Assembly (NCBI GenBank): GCA_951230915.1
Contig: OX579641.1
Span: forward strand, 11,842,001 to 11,906,000
Source: Antitrichia curtipendula
Lineage: Eukaryota > Streptophyta > Bryopsida > Hypnales > Leucodontaceae
Direction: 5' to 3'
DNA length: 64,000 bases
The notes under the pieces were generated by a model. That model had not been told where the DNA came from and ran no database searches. It was given only the letters and a program-made list of their open reading frames with translations. Positions 1-12,622 of the stretch are shown piece by piece (positions within the stretch are counted from its first letter, which is position 1; each line of letters opens with the position of its first letter). The position numbers were made by a program, and so were the translations under genes.

Positions 1-424
1 ATATATAGTAATAATTCAAACTATACTAATTCAAAATAGTGCAAGTTTGATAAATTAGTGTCCTAATGTCCCACACACTATTATTAGGACAAATCAATAT
101 ACTTTTCAAAGAAAGTATCTTTGTTTTACATAAATACTCTTCTATGAACATTGGAGCATACTTATGAACAACCACATGGATGATCATTATGTTAGTTCTT
201 AATACTTTAAGAAGAAGGTATGTTCGCACTTGGTGTTAAAGATGATGCTTGCAATTTCAATTCGGTCTAGACGTAGGTCTACATTCATTCGTAAGACCCT
301 CAGTAACAACACTTATTAACACCAAGTGCAAACATACCTTTAGTCCTTGCCAACAATGAAGGCAAATTGTTACCAGCAGAGACAAATTGAAGTAATCTCA
401 CAACTGTCACCTCAAGAGCAAGTG
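1..424 (+). mobile_element. Right-end fragment of a DNA transposon (family X), body outside the window
   Basis: This stretch is a close direct repeat of 58298-58723 (about 95% by eye, constant offset 58297). Both copies end in the same terminus, which on the minus strand reads CACTTGC(A/T)CTTGAGGTGACA. Immediately after the terminus the sequence changes to a copy of the chloroplast-envelope gene, in the middle of its first intron, so 424/425 is an insertion junction. The rest of this element lies left of the window. No coding capacity is visible; the 67-codon frame on the minus strand is shared with the other copy but resembles nothing I know. Confidence 0.6.
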
Positions 425-2221
425 TCGAGCGCTTGATGGGTCTTACACTGGCAATGAAAACGAGGTTAATGCAAAGATTCTTTTTTTTTCCTTCTTCTTG
501 GTTTCTTCGCTCGGATTAGCATAGTTTTTGAGTCTCCTCGATGCAATAGGGTTGCGCTTCATACTCTTCAGCGTCTTTGCATTAGTATTTAGTTTTCTTG
601 CCAGTTACATTCAAGCAATTTGAATTTGTGAAGTAGTGGGTTCCCTGCATTGTTGTTACCGTCTCTGTGATCCTATTATTCCATTGCAACCGCCGGATTC
701 AATGCCCATATAGTCTCTTTCTTGAAGCATAATAGCCTTTGGAATTGTTGTGTCATGTGAGAGCCTTTGATCGGTATCATTTCATTGAGTTTTTTCTGGC
801 ACCTTGGATTTGTGGTGCTCACCCAAGAGTTTTGACCTTGTGGATGCTTGGGTTTTGTCCTAGAAGAGGAATACTGGCTGGTGTTTATGTTGTTATGTAT
901 CAGATTGATGTGCAATCGAATGATTCACGCCATAATCTTGTAAGCTTTGTATCTGTCAATCCGATCTAGTTGAGCTTTGAGGACTTGTAGGGTTTGTTAA
1001 TTTGTTTTTGTGGTTCTGAATTGTGCGTGTTGGGGTAGAGAGAGTTTGAGAGGGAAGACGCATATTAGAAAAGAATATTTTTGAGAAGGTAGGAGCGTAA
1101 TCTTGCAGTACACTGCCTAGAAAATCTAGGTATATGCTGGAGCTTCATTGCTCCTTGCAGAGATATGAACATTTGCAGATTTTTGTGAGGGAAGTTCAGG
1201 TGTAAAGATGTGATGTAATTCAATTGTTGTGAGCAGGTGCTTCCTCCTTGAATTCTCAAAAGTCATCCTTGCAGTTTACACCGCAGCAAACTTGGCCATC
1301 ACAAATCTTTGGTCGCTGTGCTTCTGTCTTTGTTGAGTACAGGTTCTTGCTCACTGTAATTTCCTCCTTTGTAGAGAGTATTGAAATCTCTCTTGCTATC
1401 AATTCAAACTTAAGCCAAATTGTTCACTGTGCAAGTATGTCTTGGTCTCAACATCTTTGTTCAATTTCGGTGGAAAGGGAAATTGGATCTGAATGTAACG
1501 CAGTTGGAATGAAAGAAATTGGAGACCAAATGAGTATATTGTGGGTTTCTAAAGCCGGAATGCGTAGGTGCTCTAAAGTCATCCGACTCTAAAATGTATA
1601 ACACTGGTACATTGAATTACAACATTCCAAAAAATCCTCCTGTGTTTGGATAACCTAGGGGACACTTTTCTGGCATCCTGTCTGAATGTTTTTCTAGAAT
1701 CTAATTTGCCTGCACCGATTTATCATTCTAATATGTAAAGAGCATCATTGCTCAGTGTGTTTTCCAATAGTCTGTAACTCAAATTCATTTGAGTAACTAT
1801 TGATCATTCTCGTTCGCCTGCACAGACGAGGAGGTGGCGGTGACTTTGTGGTTGGTTTTGTTCTTGGTGGGGTGGTCTTCGGTGCCTTAGGCTACGTGCT
1901 TGCACCCCAGGTAAATTTCTCCGTGTTTGTATACTATTGTGAATGACATAAGAGTGGAATTTAGAGTTCAATAACAATTTTTTTGGTTCTTTTGATTCAT
2001 TACTCTATGTTGAGCTCATGGAAAAGTGGGTATAACAGTAAGTCTATTTGCTGAGTTGATAATTCATTGGTTTCACTGTCTAGTAAATTGTTTGTGAGAG
2101 CCTTGTTTTCGTCTGGTCTGCTTTGCTTCCAGTTCCGTTGTTAATGGGTGTCACAAAGGGATATAGGGATTAACTGGTTCTTGAACAAAGATTCCTTTGT
2201 GAACTTAGAGAACTTGCCGTA
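425..2221 (+). pseudogene. Truncated inverted copy of the chloroplast inner-envelope protein gene
   Basis: The sequence is homologous, in reverse orientation, to about 59750-61545 of the intact gene at 58900-61646; over 676-1592 paired positions sum to 61970 without net indels. It keeps part of intron 1, exon 2 (about 1237-1342), exon 3 (1826-1910, encoding the Gly-rich membrane segment RGGGGDFVVGFVLGG) and part of intron 3. The first exon with its ATG and the last two exons are missing, so it cannot make the protein. Exon 2 differs at several residues from the intact copy. Both edges are transposon junctions: family X ends at 424, and a family X left terminus starts at 2222. The fragment was therefore left behind by insertion or carried by rearrangement. 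Confidence 0.85.
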
Positions 2222-4680
2222 CACTTGCACTTGAGGTGACAATTATGAGATTTTTTGAGGAGTTTTTCTTTGTGGGAAATCATGGAACTTCTTCTCTACA
2301 ATAAGCCTTGAAGTTCTTTATCTTACTCAATCTTTGATATTTTGGGTTAAAAAAACACACTTAGGGTGTACTTTTCTTACTACAACATTATAACCACTGA
2401 AATTGATATTTTTCAGTGCCTAAACTAAATTTTTAACAATTTTATATTTTGAATCTTTTTGTACTTTTTCCTACTTACTATTTTTTCCCTATATGTTATA
2501 CAATTCCAAATGATGTGATATTTTCTATGCATATAGGCAATTTGTCTAGGAAAAAGAATCAGAAGAAGCGCTACCATTTTGTACATTTTTTCATAGGAAA
2601 GTAAGCTTGTAAAGTGCAGCTGCCCTGGTTCTCGCTAGGAAAAAGAACTGAGTCAAGTGAAATTGAATGCATATAATTTGCAATCCACGCAATGGAAATT
2701 TCTGAAATTTTGACCACATGTTGTTAAGACAACAAACTACAAGATCGTATAGTTATATGTGCCAAAACAATTTTTCCTTCGAAAACTTGGTACTTATACT
2801 AGAAATGGCAATTTGGAAGTTTTTTGGTTGAAAGCATAGTGAATGACTTTATGAGGTTCATGAACCCATGTGGGATATTCTCGGGGGGTGCACTGTACAT
2901 AGTGTCTTTTGGTAACGTGCGTTCAAGGCCCTATAAGAGGGTGGCTATGTAGGTAAATTTTTGTAATATCTATAGGGCTATATTTACCTAAATTTCTAAA
3001 TTGTGAAGATTAAATGTACCCTAAGCTTCATTTAAAAAAAGATCTTGTGATATTTTTGTGGACTTTATGTTCATTATAAATACATGAAGTCACAAAAATG
3101 AGTTCATATACCAAACGGTCCTAATAAAATTATGTTTCAAAAACTTACATACAAAACTTCATTTACAAACAAAGAGTGATTTGGGGGTTTCCTATGCACG
3201 ATGTGGTCAAGGGCAAAAGGGATAGTCAAGGAACATGTGGTTCCAAAGTGAAGCTACTCTATAATAGATATTATAAGATATACGATACATACATTTGAAA
3301 CAAAAAATATGGATAATCTCAAGAACAACGCAACAACAACATGCAATCAAACAAAAAACAAGTAGGAAAAATAACATGGTTGGTATCAAAGTGGAATTTG
3401 GCGGTAGTATGGCCTTGGCAGTACTGAAACAAAAACCAGTATAAGTTTAAACTCCTTTAATTCCTAATGCAGTTTGGAGATCAATGACGGGTAACATACG
3501 GTCAGGGTAGAGGAGCCGTTGGGGTGTACTTTGCAAATTTGGGGTCTGTTAGGAGTGGAGTAGTAATTCAACATTTTTTTGAAAAATCAGAGCTGTTGAA
3601 GATGATAAAACCACAAAAATCCCACAAGTAAGGGAGGTGCGTAAATAATTTCTGGAAATTATAGTATACCTAAGTATTCTCAGCACTCAAACTGTATCCG
3701 CAAGTCTGCCGGGATCGACATGCAAGGTAAAGGACTAGTGCCTGTCCGTGTTCTGGCGTTCTTTGTCATCTTTTGCAAGTCTTTCGTGCCACAAACTGCC
3801 AGTGGAGAGGTCAATAAATGAAGGCTATAGCGGTTGTCTAATCCAAGTACTGATATGACAACTTCTACAATAAATACGTGGACCAATGCAGGACGCCAAA
3901 ATTTTGGGAGGATTCTAAGGCCGTTGTTTGCTGAAGTCCACCTACTGGAAAGTGATTTACAGTTGCCGCATGTTGAGCTCCTTCTCCTGGTTCCTTCATA
4001 GAATGCCTTCACTAATTTTGTGCTACCACCTCCACAGACTACACACCTCTTATAACTCCAATAAAAATCGAACTCAAGTTCAATGTCTAGTTGAGGCATA
4101 GATCAATGACTGAAATCACAAGAAATCATGCTACTAATTTCAAGATCCATGCGATTTGTAACCTCATGGCCGAGGTGACCACAACCTATCAACTTTGACA
4201 TTTGCAACAAACTACATGAAAGAACTCAGATACGTGTCTCGTTGGAGTTTGATATCCACATGGTTGTTACACAATGAACCTCCCTTATTTCCTAATAAAA
4301 TCTACAAAATTACCAAACATCTTCTCAATGGTTCAGAGGTCATCTCACTAAACTTCAGTTGACATTGAAGTCATTCATGATGACTACAAGATTGCTGGAG
4401 ATTTTATATGTCCTCACTTCTAATCCTTGGATTTGGGAGATTTATGCCTTCAATTTCCACGTGGAACTAAGCTAGGTCATCTTCCCAATACAATAAGATT
4501 GTCAAACATAAAGCTTGCAAAAGCCACATACCAGTAGTCTTTGCTCCCTCCCCCGGCCTCCTCCTTTTCTTGTCTTCCACTACTGCATTGCATAGCATCC
4601 TCACTCCACACAGACAGACACATCTCTCACGTACCTGCTAATTTTTGGAACACCTCGGTCCACTGTTTCGAACACCTCGG

Positions 4681-4905
4681 TTTGCAAGTGCTGCACTTGA
4701 GGTTCCAATTGAGACACTGGGGATCCCAGATGTAGCAATTGGAGTCCCAGTTGAGATACTCAGGGCCCTTAAATGTAGCACTTGGAGCCCTAGTTGAGAC
4801 ACTTGGGGTCCCAATTGAGATACTCGAGGCCCTTAGGTGTAGCACTTGAGGCGCTAGTTGAGACACTCGGGACCCTAGGTGTAGCACATGGGACACCTAG
4901 ATGTA
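4681..4905. repeat. Minisatellite with a period of about 22 bp
   Basis: About ten degenerate units alternate between two versions: 'gttgagacactcggggtccca' and 'gtgtagcacttggagcccta'. The true higher-order unit may therefore be about 44 bp. The array lies inside the 4.7-kb element; reading frames crossing it (for example 4627-4896 minus) are low-complexity by-products. Confidence 0.75.
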
Positions 4906-6455
4906 GATATATAGAGGTATTTTTTGTATATAATAAGGCCATATTCATTATATTGAAATAGAATGTAGGTTATTGAGAAATTCATTAGAAAAAATGGTGT
5001 ACAAAATAAAATAAAAATAATGCTCAAGTAGACATTCTGCAATGAGATTCCAAAAAATGGGATCATTAACCATTTATAACGAAATAGTGTTGAAGAAACA
5101 TAGTGATTCATCACGGATCCGATCGATTCAAAGAAGACTAAACAAAATGCCCCACTTTCTCCACTCAAACAGTGGAAGAGCACTTGGTTGCAGAATCCAA
5201 GAAAACCTCCACTTTATGCTTACGGAAGGTGACGTAATCTCAACTACCACATACCGGCTGAGCCCGCTCCACATGCCTTTAGAACAATACGGTGTTTAGG
5301 ACTTAGTCAATGCCATAGAATTCGAAGGACAATCCCTTGTATGTAGTGAAAGATGGAGACAAACTATTTTTAGTTGCGAATGCGACGATTGGTTGATTTT
5401 TCAAATTTTTTTAGGTTTTTCCATAATTAGCTTCATCGCTATGCCTCCAATTAAATAGTTCGGAGTATATCCAGCAAAACACTAGAAACAGGTCTAAAAA
5501 ATTAGCGACCTTGAAGTGTAGGCCAATTTGGACTGATAAATGCAAAAGGGGTTAAATCCTATCAAAATACCAACTGGTCTGCATCAAACCTTAAAGCATT
5601 TCTACAACATACTTATAGCAGTAGCATGTACAAATAACTGAAATTTTAGGTTTTAGAGTTCATGAGAATGTAGCTAAAACTGCCTTTGCAAAAACTGTTG
5701 GTGTTCCAAAACACAGTAGAGATCATTTAGAGGATTGACGATAATTGCAAATAGTACAAGTTGGAGCACAAAACCTTGACCAAAAGTTCAGAAACTAGAC
5801 CAATGCATAACTCTAAATGGAAAGGCCAGAACTAGTTTGAAAACTGAGTCAAAGAAGGGATTACAAAAACCAGGGTTGAGCAGTTCACTAAGTTTACGGC
5901 ACCAAAATTCCCTGTCATCGTGGCAACGTCCACATCTGTAGATAGAAAACTGAATGAGCTTCAGGGAAGTACAAAACGCATTGACATTTAAGATGAATGT
6001 GGGGAGTTTTTAAAGAATAGGGTTGAGCATCATACCTCATCTACATGTCGGGGTTACCCACACATTAAAGGCATTGGCTTGCCCGTCTCCTCTAAGTACG
6101 TTTATTTTACGTTGCCATCTTCCTTGAAGAATTCGGCAAAGTTCATGTAGTTTTGGTGCCTGCAATTTGTCAAGAGCGGTGGTGTACAAGTTGTTGGGAA
6201 TGTCAACCTCAACTGCCCAAGAGTATAGCTACTCAACATAGACACACAATATGAAAGCTTGGAGAGTAAAGACCACAGAAATCATGAAAATCGACAAGGG
6301 AATTGGTAACCAATTGATTTGTGCAAAATGAAGAGAGCCAAAAGTTTGCGTACCTTCTAGAGAACGCGACATCGAATGTAGGTGGATCGTGCCTTCACAA
6401 AGGTTCAAGCTGTGTAGTTTCCAACTGAACAATGCTGCAGTGCAGAAGCAACAAA

Positions 6456-6655
6456 CACTAGAAGAAACTTGTGTTTTTTTTGACGCATTATTTTGGACGT
6501 CCACTTTTTTATGTTAAAATTCATGTTAAAACCAACATTTGAGTGCTTTTTTGATGTCAAAACTAACATCTTAATGTTATGTTTGATGTTATTGTTAACA
6601 AAAAAAAAGGACGTCTAAAAAAATGTATCAAGAAAAACACAAGTTTCTTCTAGTG
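6456..6655. mobile_element. CACTA-type MITE, 200 bp, with AAA target duplication
   Basis: The element begins CACTAGAAGAAACTTGTG and its right end is the reverse complement of the same sequence. Both sides carry AAA (6453-6455, 6656-6658), the 3-bp duplication expected of CACTA elements. The interior is AT-rich and self-complementary. The target is itself locally duplicated: the 45 bp before the element (about 6411-6455) recurs with changes just after it (about 6664-6709). Confidence 0.85.
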
Positions 6656-7587
6656 AAAAGTGGGTGTAGTTTTCGATTGAACAATGCTATAACACAGAAG
6701 CAACAAAAGCGGGTCTACAAACAAGAGAAATAAAAATGAACCACATCACCTCGAGTGTAGAGGCGCCCCCTGTCCACCTTCCCAAAATACTCCGATTGTG
6801 AATCATCTGCTTCCAATGTCCACAACGTCACCTTCTCAGGGAAGATAGAAGCCATTCCCATAACTCAATTCTTGAAACCCTGAACCACCGTTATTCTCAC
6901 CAGCATTGCTCAGGTCATTCAAGCCATGAAGTCCCACTTTGATCAATGCAGATTCTAAATCCTAATGCAAATTACTAAAAGCAAGTAGATGCAAGAAACT
7001 CTAAACCCACATAGTAACAAACATGTACAGTAATTTGCATGTGAACGTTGGTACAAAAACTTCAAATTCCACTCCCAATCTGAAACCTCTCACACGAAAG
7101 GTGTAATTTCATCACCCATCTAAACCATCGCTACTTTCATCCACCATTGTCAGTCCATGCTAACCTATTTCATCCACCTCCTTTAACAATATGTATAAAC
7201 CCACCTTTCCTGCTCTGAACCAGCTTGTTATGAATGCCCATTGGGGCCTGAATAGGATACTTTGATAACATTTATCACTGAAACATGCCTCCAACACTAA
7301 TCCTACAAATTTTTCATAATTTTTTTAATATTGGCGAGCAGTAACCCTATAAACTTTTCAAATTTAAAAAAAAAATATTGACAAGCCTATTGTAGATTAA
7401 AAAAATACCTAAATCTCAATAATATACCCTACCCTTCATTATTTATAAAGAATCCAAATCCATTACAATGATGCTAATTTATTTCTAAGTCATGTCAAAA
7501 ATTTAGGACCAAGGCAATTATAATAATCCTTCGTTCGATTGCACGTGAACAAAAAAAAATAAGGAGTGTACCCCCCGAGGGGATATT

Positions 7588-8410
7588 AGAATGAAGATTA
7601 GTAGAAGCTAAACAATTCATACCTAGAGAAGTCAAACGCAAAAATTGTATTCAATGTAGAACTTTAGACTTCATGTAGGCATAGTAAAATAATGTAAGTT
7701 TATCAAAAAACTTTTAAGTAGGAAAAGTTATGGGATGCAGATGACATATATTTCCCGTCCACACCTTGTAGGTGTGTGAGGCAAAAAACATAGGAATTAG
7801 TAGCCGCACATGTTTGCTCGCCATTGATACCATCCACTTCCTAAATTCAATAACTTTGTCTATTTTGGGTTAAATTTAGTTAGTTTGTTTCATGTGTTGA
7901 GATCTAAGGAAGTAATAGACATCCAACCATGCTTTCATTGTTGTTGAAGAGCTCTTCGCAAGAATGGATGTAGGAACTTTGTTTCAAGGACTTGGATTCT
8001 ACTGTATGAAAGTTGTTGAATTTGAGGAATAGAATGAATTCTAATAATGAAGTAAATTGTTCTTCGAAATGAATAAACTAAAACTACTATGTTTCATGTT
8101 CAAACGCAATGAAACGAAGTCCTCAGCCTACTGCATGCACTAAAATTTCACTTCATGTCAATTTTGTGACCTAAAGATATATGATGTAGAAGCTAGAATT
8201 TCTTTAAATTGAAAAGGTGGATACAATTATCTAGTCTCAGCATTCACTGGACACATAGTTGAACTTCTAAAAATAAATTGTATTTTTTATGTATTTTTAT
8301 TTTTATTTTTTGAAAATGGTATCAAATATAAAAGATACCTTCGGATGTATAAGTGGATTGAGCATATAACAAATTTCATTTTGTTATATATATTATTGTG
8401 AACTTGTGAA
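7588..8410. other. AT-rich stretch without recognisable genes
   Basis: Only AT-rich non-coding sequence is seen here. It lies between the 4.7-kb element and the start of the Plavaka-like transposase relic, and may be that gene's 5' region. Confidence 0.5.
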
Positions 8411-11400
8411 ATGGAAGATTTTACTTGTGAGTTTTGTGGTGCACGTCCATTTAGACATAAGAGAGCCTTGTCTACCCATTAGAGAACATGTGTAGGAAAC
8501 AAAAGGCCACCTGTGGATCAAAATTTTGTTTTTGGATCTACATCAAGATCAACAGATATTCCTGAAGCAAGTGAGCCTCATGAAGATATTGAAAGTCTTA
8601 GACCTGAAGAGCCTCAAGAAGGTCCTCCACAAATAGAGCCTTCCCTTTTAGACTTAGACGAGTCAATGGATGATGTCGTGGATGCTAAATTATAGGAGTT
8701 TGCTCGAAATGAATCATCCAGATATTTACATGATTCAACTTTTAGCCTTGTTAATTGGATAAGAACAGTAAAACGAGGTGAAGGTATAAGCAATAGCGCT
8801 ATAAATAGGTTGTTCACAAAGGTCTTACTTCATCCTAGTTTCAAACTAGAAGACATTTCCATGAAATCAGCATACGACATAGAGAAGTATGAAAGATCAC
8901 TTTACAATGAAGTGGATGGCTGGAAGACTAAGAACATTAGTAGAAATATTTTGCAGTACCGTGATTCGTTGATTGCGTTGGAGTCCATTTTTGAAGGTCT
9001 TCATGCAGAATCAAGAGAATATTCAACACCTGGAACAACAAATTGGTGGCAGTCAATGCATGTGAGTCATCTTGCGAGTTGCCACTGCATTTGGAGAATT
9101 TGAAGTTGATGTTATTCATCAAATTAAAGGAAATTTAGAAGTTTATAAGCAATCCATACTGCAAAGTATGGATTCTGTTGTTTTTTATTACACTTTGTAC
9201 AACACAAATGGAAATTCTATATAATTGTATCTATAAATTTGATTAGGAACATGTGAACCAAGAACACGAAAATGGCATTGTTGCACCACTTATATTTCAC
9301 AGTGATAAAACATCATTATCAAGCGATAGGAAAATAAGTAGTCATCTGATTTATTTGTCCATAGCAAATGTATCATGCGAAGATAGATACTTTCCTGAAG
9401 GACATCGTTTATTAGCAATGTTGCCTACTTTCAACATTCAAGAACAAAATTCTTTGGAGCGCTTGCAAGCTTTCCAAGATTGCCTTACACATGTTTTACA
9501 ACCATTGAAAGATGTAAGTTACAGGTTTGTTCACTTAGTCTTTGTACAATTAGATCACTTAAATTTTGGAGCATGCATTCCAGAGTTGAAGTACATGAAA
9601 TACTATGTGCCAATGTTGAAATACAGTAAATTGTTGCTTGTACATTACAATTTGAACTACTAAGCAATGTGTTTTTTTGGTTTCAATGGAGTAACATTTG
9701 TTGATCTTTTTGGAAATGAGCAATGTATTTTTCCAAGATTGTATGCTTATGTGTGTGACCATGAGGAATCCTGTAAGGTAGGAAATCTTAAACAATTTCA
9801 ATGTACTTGTCTGCTTAAGAAGGATGTTGACATTTGTATCATTTCATGGAGGTGAAGTACATTACAATAATAATAATTTATTGAACTTCAAATTGTGGAT
9901 GCATGAATAGGTGACTTGTATGTACAACACAAACAAATGTAAGCATCCATGTAGCATGTGCATGTGTCCAACAAATGCATTAGTAAATGTTAGAGAACCA
10001 AATATTATTTAACGCACCAAATTTTCAATGAAAGATATTTAAGAAAGAATGATGAGAAGAAGTGCAAGAGTAAGGTTAACAATTTCTAAAGAGCACTCTC
10101 TTCATCCGGTGTGGGTGAGTCTATGAAGTACAACCCTTTGTTGACATACCACGTATTAGTTCTTCAAGAAAATTGTGTTCATTTTTCTCACTAAGAAGGG
10201 ACAAATGGCATTCTCATTCACAAAATGAACGCATTTATTAGAAGTTGTAGGAAATCTCCCTTCATTTCTTTTTAGTGTTTTTCTACAATTCCCTTACAAA
10301 TGCATACATCCACTAGTTTCATTTACATTTTCCTTGCGTTTGTTTAACATATGTATCATATGCTACAAAATAATCCGTATGTATTTAACTACAATGTATA
10401 TAAACTTTTGTGTGGAGGCAAACGGGATACATGATTTTTAAAAGAAATAATAATATAATTTGATATTTGTTTTGCCACAATGTGCACTATGGGATTTTGC
10501 GGGAGGAGATATAGAATTTGGCAATCCTTATCTTACAATCAATGTTGATATGTTACACCAAACAGACTTGGGTGTTTTTAAGACACTTATGAACATTGTG
10601 CAAGATGTGTCGAAGGAATTGACCCAAATCCCATTCCAGAATTGGACAGGAGGCTTGCGGTAATAAAGGAATCGGCTCGTTTTTTTGAATTTTGAGTACC
10701 TGGAAGCGATAAGGGTGGATATTGCACGTTAAATGCAAACTTTGCCGCATTTGAGCACCGTTCAATTATGTAGGTGAGAGAAAAATGATCTTTTATGTTC
10801 TTTGAATTTTGAATTTTTGAATTTGTTGATTTCATAAATTGAAAAGTTGATTGACATTTCATTGCATATTTTATGGCATAGTAACGTAAACATGGTTAGT
10901 TATTGAATATATTCATGAAATAGTCTTTATGTATTTCAAAATATACAGGAATGTTGAAAGTTTAAGAACTTATAAATAAATATTATTTTTTCAGGTAATT
11001 GTATTCTGTATGTTAGAATTGTTGCCCAACTTTCTCATCGAAGCTGTTGTAAATTTTTTACATTGGTATGAAATAGCTTGCCGTACAAGAGAGTATCCTG
11101 AGCAAAAGATGTTAACAATGGACAAGTACATGCATAGGTGTGTGTGTTTGCATTTTCGTTTGAAATATTTTTTCCTATCAAATAAATAACATATACCAAG
11201 AAATTGAAATCCCTTTTATGTTGTGAATGACTTTTGTATATGTTGCAAGACTATAAATTTGTATAGAATCCACTTAACAAGGTGGCAGAAATCAAGTTTT
11301 AATTTGATAAAAGTTCACAATATAAAGCACTATGCACATTCAATACGTCGATCAGGAGCTCCAATTGAGTACAATTCAAATATGTACGAGCACTTGCATA

Positions 11401-12622
11401 TATTGATGATAAAGACAGGATACCAAATTAGTAACAAAAAGAACTTTTTGGATCATATTGTGAAACAGAACCGCAGACTCAAAGCATTGCGAGAGAAAGC
11501 ATCAGAGACAAATGGATATTCTCATTCTATTGGAAGAAATGCAACATTAGAGAAGGTAAGAAACTTCCATTCATTCCGAAAATCAAACAATGTTTTTTAA
11601 TTCATATTTCCTCAACGACCATGTGGTACAAGTTATGTAATTCTATACTTGGTGTCATAATTGTTTGAACATTAATGCTTTTTTTTCTACAATGGCAGAC
11701 ACTAGAGATAGGAAATCATATTTTGGTTGGCTTTCAAGTAAACTTGGATATGAGGAACCTGCATGTTTATATTGAAGAAATGCATTTGACATCAAGTTCT
11801 AATGTTAAAGCTGCTCCATCAAAGAAACAAAAATTAATTAGCACAATTCTGCAATCAGATGTTGTCGCAAATTTGAGGACATGCTTGAATGCATACGTGA
11901 CTGATCACCACTTGGCAGGTGGAGTGGTATGTATTTTTGTGAACTTTAAAGCATGGCAGCATTGAAAACCATTTTAGTTGTGCTCGTATTATCTTTGTTT
12001 GTAAGTATGAACTTAATAAAAATTGAATATTAAAATTTTCTTTTAATGCATGCAGATTCTATAAGTCTGTAGATTAGTGGCATTGTGTCCTAGCACTATA
12101 AGAAACCGACATTTTTGTCATGTTTTTGTCATGTTTTTAGTTTAATTTTAGGTGACGTCAGTAAAAACAACTTGTATTTTAGGTGACGTCAAAAACAACA
12201 ACTTGTGTTTTAGGTGACATCACCTAAAACACAAGTTGTTGTTTTTGACGTCACCTAAAATCAATCTAAAAACATGACAAAACATTGTCTAAAACACCGG
12301 TTTCTTATAGTATAGTCAGGACTTGAGGAGTGAGAAGGCTCCAATGTTTGCTCATTCTACATCAAATTTTCATGGGAAAGAATGGTTTAGCAACATTTCA
12401 ATTAAGATGGAGGGCGACAATGAACCAGAGAGAACATCTTATGGACAACTCCGACTACTATTCAAATCCAATATGGAAGAAGATGGGGTCAATAATGTCT
12501 CTAAAGAGTTGTGTCTAGTACAAATGTATGAAGAAGTCAAATTTGATAGCAGAGTTCAATGTCTTGCCCTGAAGTGGTGTGAAGCAAACCAGCATTCGTA
12601 TAAAGTCAGAGATGTTTCCTAA
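8411..12622 (+). pseudogene. Plavaka/CMC-like DNA transposase, decayed, multi-exon
   Basis: Translated segments in order match the Plavaka-type transposase plan. They are: an N-terminal C2H2/C2HC finger (CEFCGARPF...H, 8426-8480); an acidic linker; the segment ending NWWQSM (to about 9060); the block VAPLIFHSDKTSLS (9250-9510); a segment reading GNEQCIFPRLYAYVCDHEE (about 9690-9780); the block DMLHQTDLGVFKTL (about 10545-10590); the C-terminal block KVHNIKHYAHSIRRSGAP (about 11305-11360); and a tail at 12330-12622. Donor and acceptor sites separate the segments. In-frame TAG codons occur at 8480 (directly after the finger histidine) and 8693. A CACTA-type MITE (12094-12312) interrupts the last part. 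It is non-functional as it stands. It is the best candidate for the transposase of the family X element whose termini are at 2222 and 58723. Confidence 0.75.
12094..12312. mobile_element. CACTA-type MITE with internal hairpin, TAG target duplication
   Basis: The terminus is CACTATAAGAAACCG on the left and TACTATAAGAAACCG on the right (minus strand), flanked by TAG on both sides (12091-12093, 12313-12315). Inside, the sequence around 12170-12262 is a near-perfect palindrome with repeated TTAGGTGACGTCA blocks, so the transcript would fold into a long hairpin. It sits in the 3' part of the Plavaka-like relic. Confidence 0.85.

Larger units (their letters stand above)
2880..7579. mobile_element. 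4.7-kb DNA transposon with 14-bp TIRs and 8-bp target duplication
   Basis: The left terminus is CTCGGGGGGTGCAC; the right terminus, read on the minus strand, is CTCGGGGGGTACAC (one mismatch). Both are flanked directly by GGGATATT (2872-2879 and 7580-7587), a perfect 8-bp target duplication. An 8-bp duplication fits hAT-like elements, but the C/G-rich terminus is not one I recognise. No transposase is visible. The longest frame is 139 codons on the minus strand at 3680-4099, cysteine-rich near its start and of unknown nature. The interior contains a 22-bp minisatellite (4681-4905) and a CACTA-type MITE (6456-6655). It is probably non-autonomous. Confidence 0.8.
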
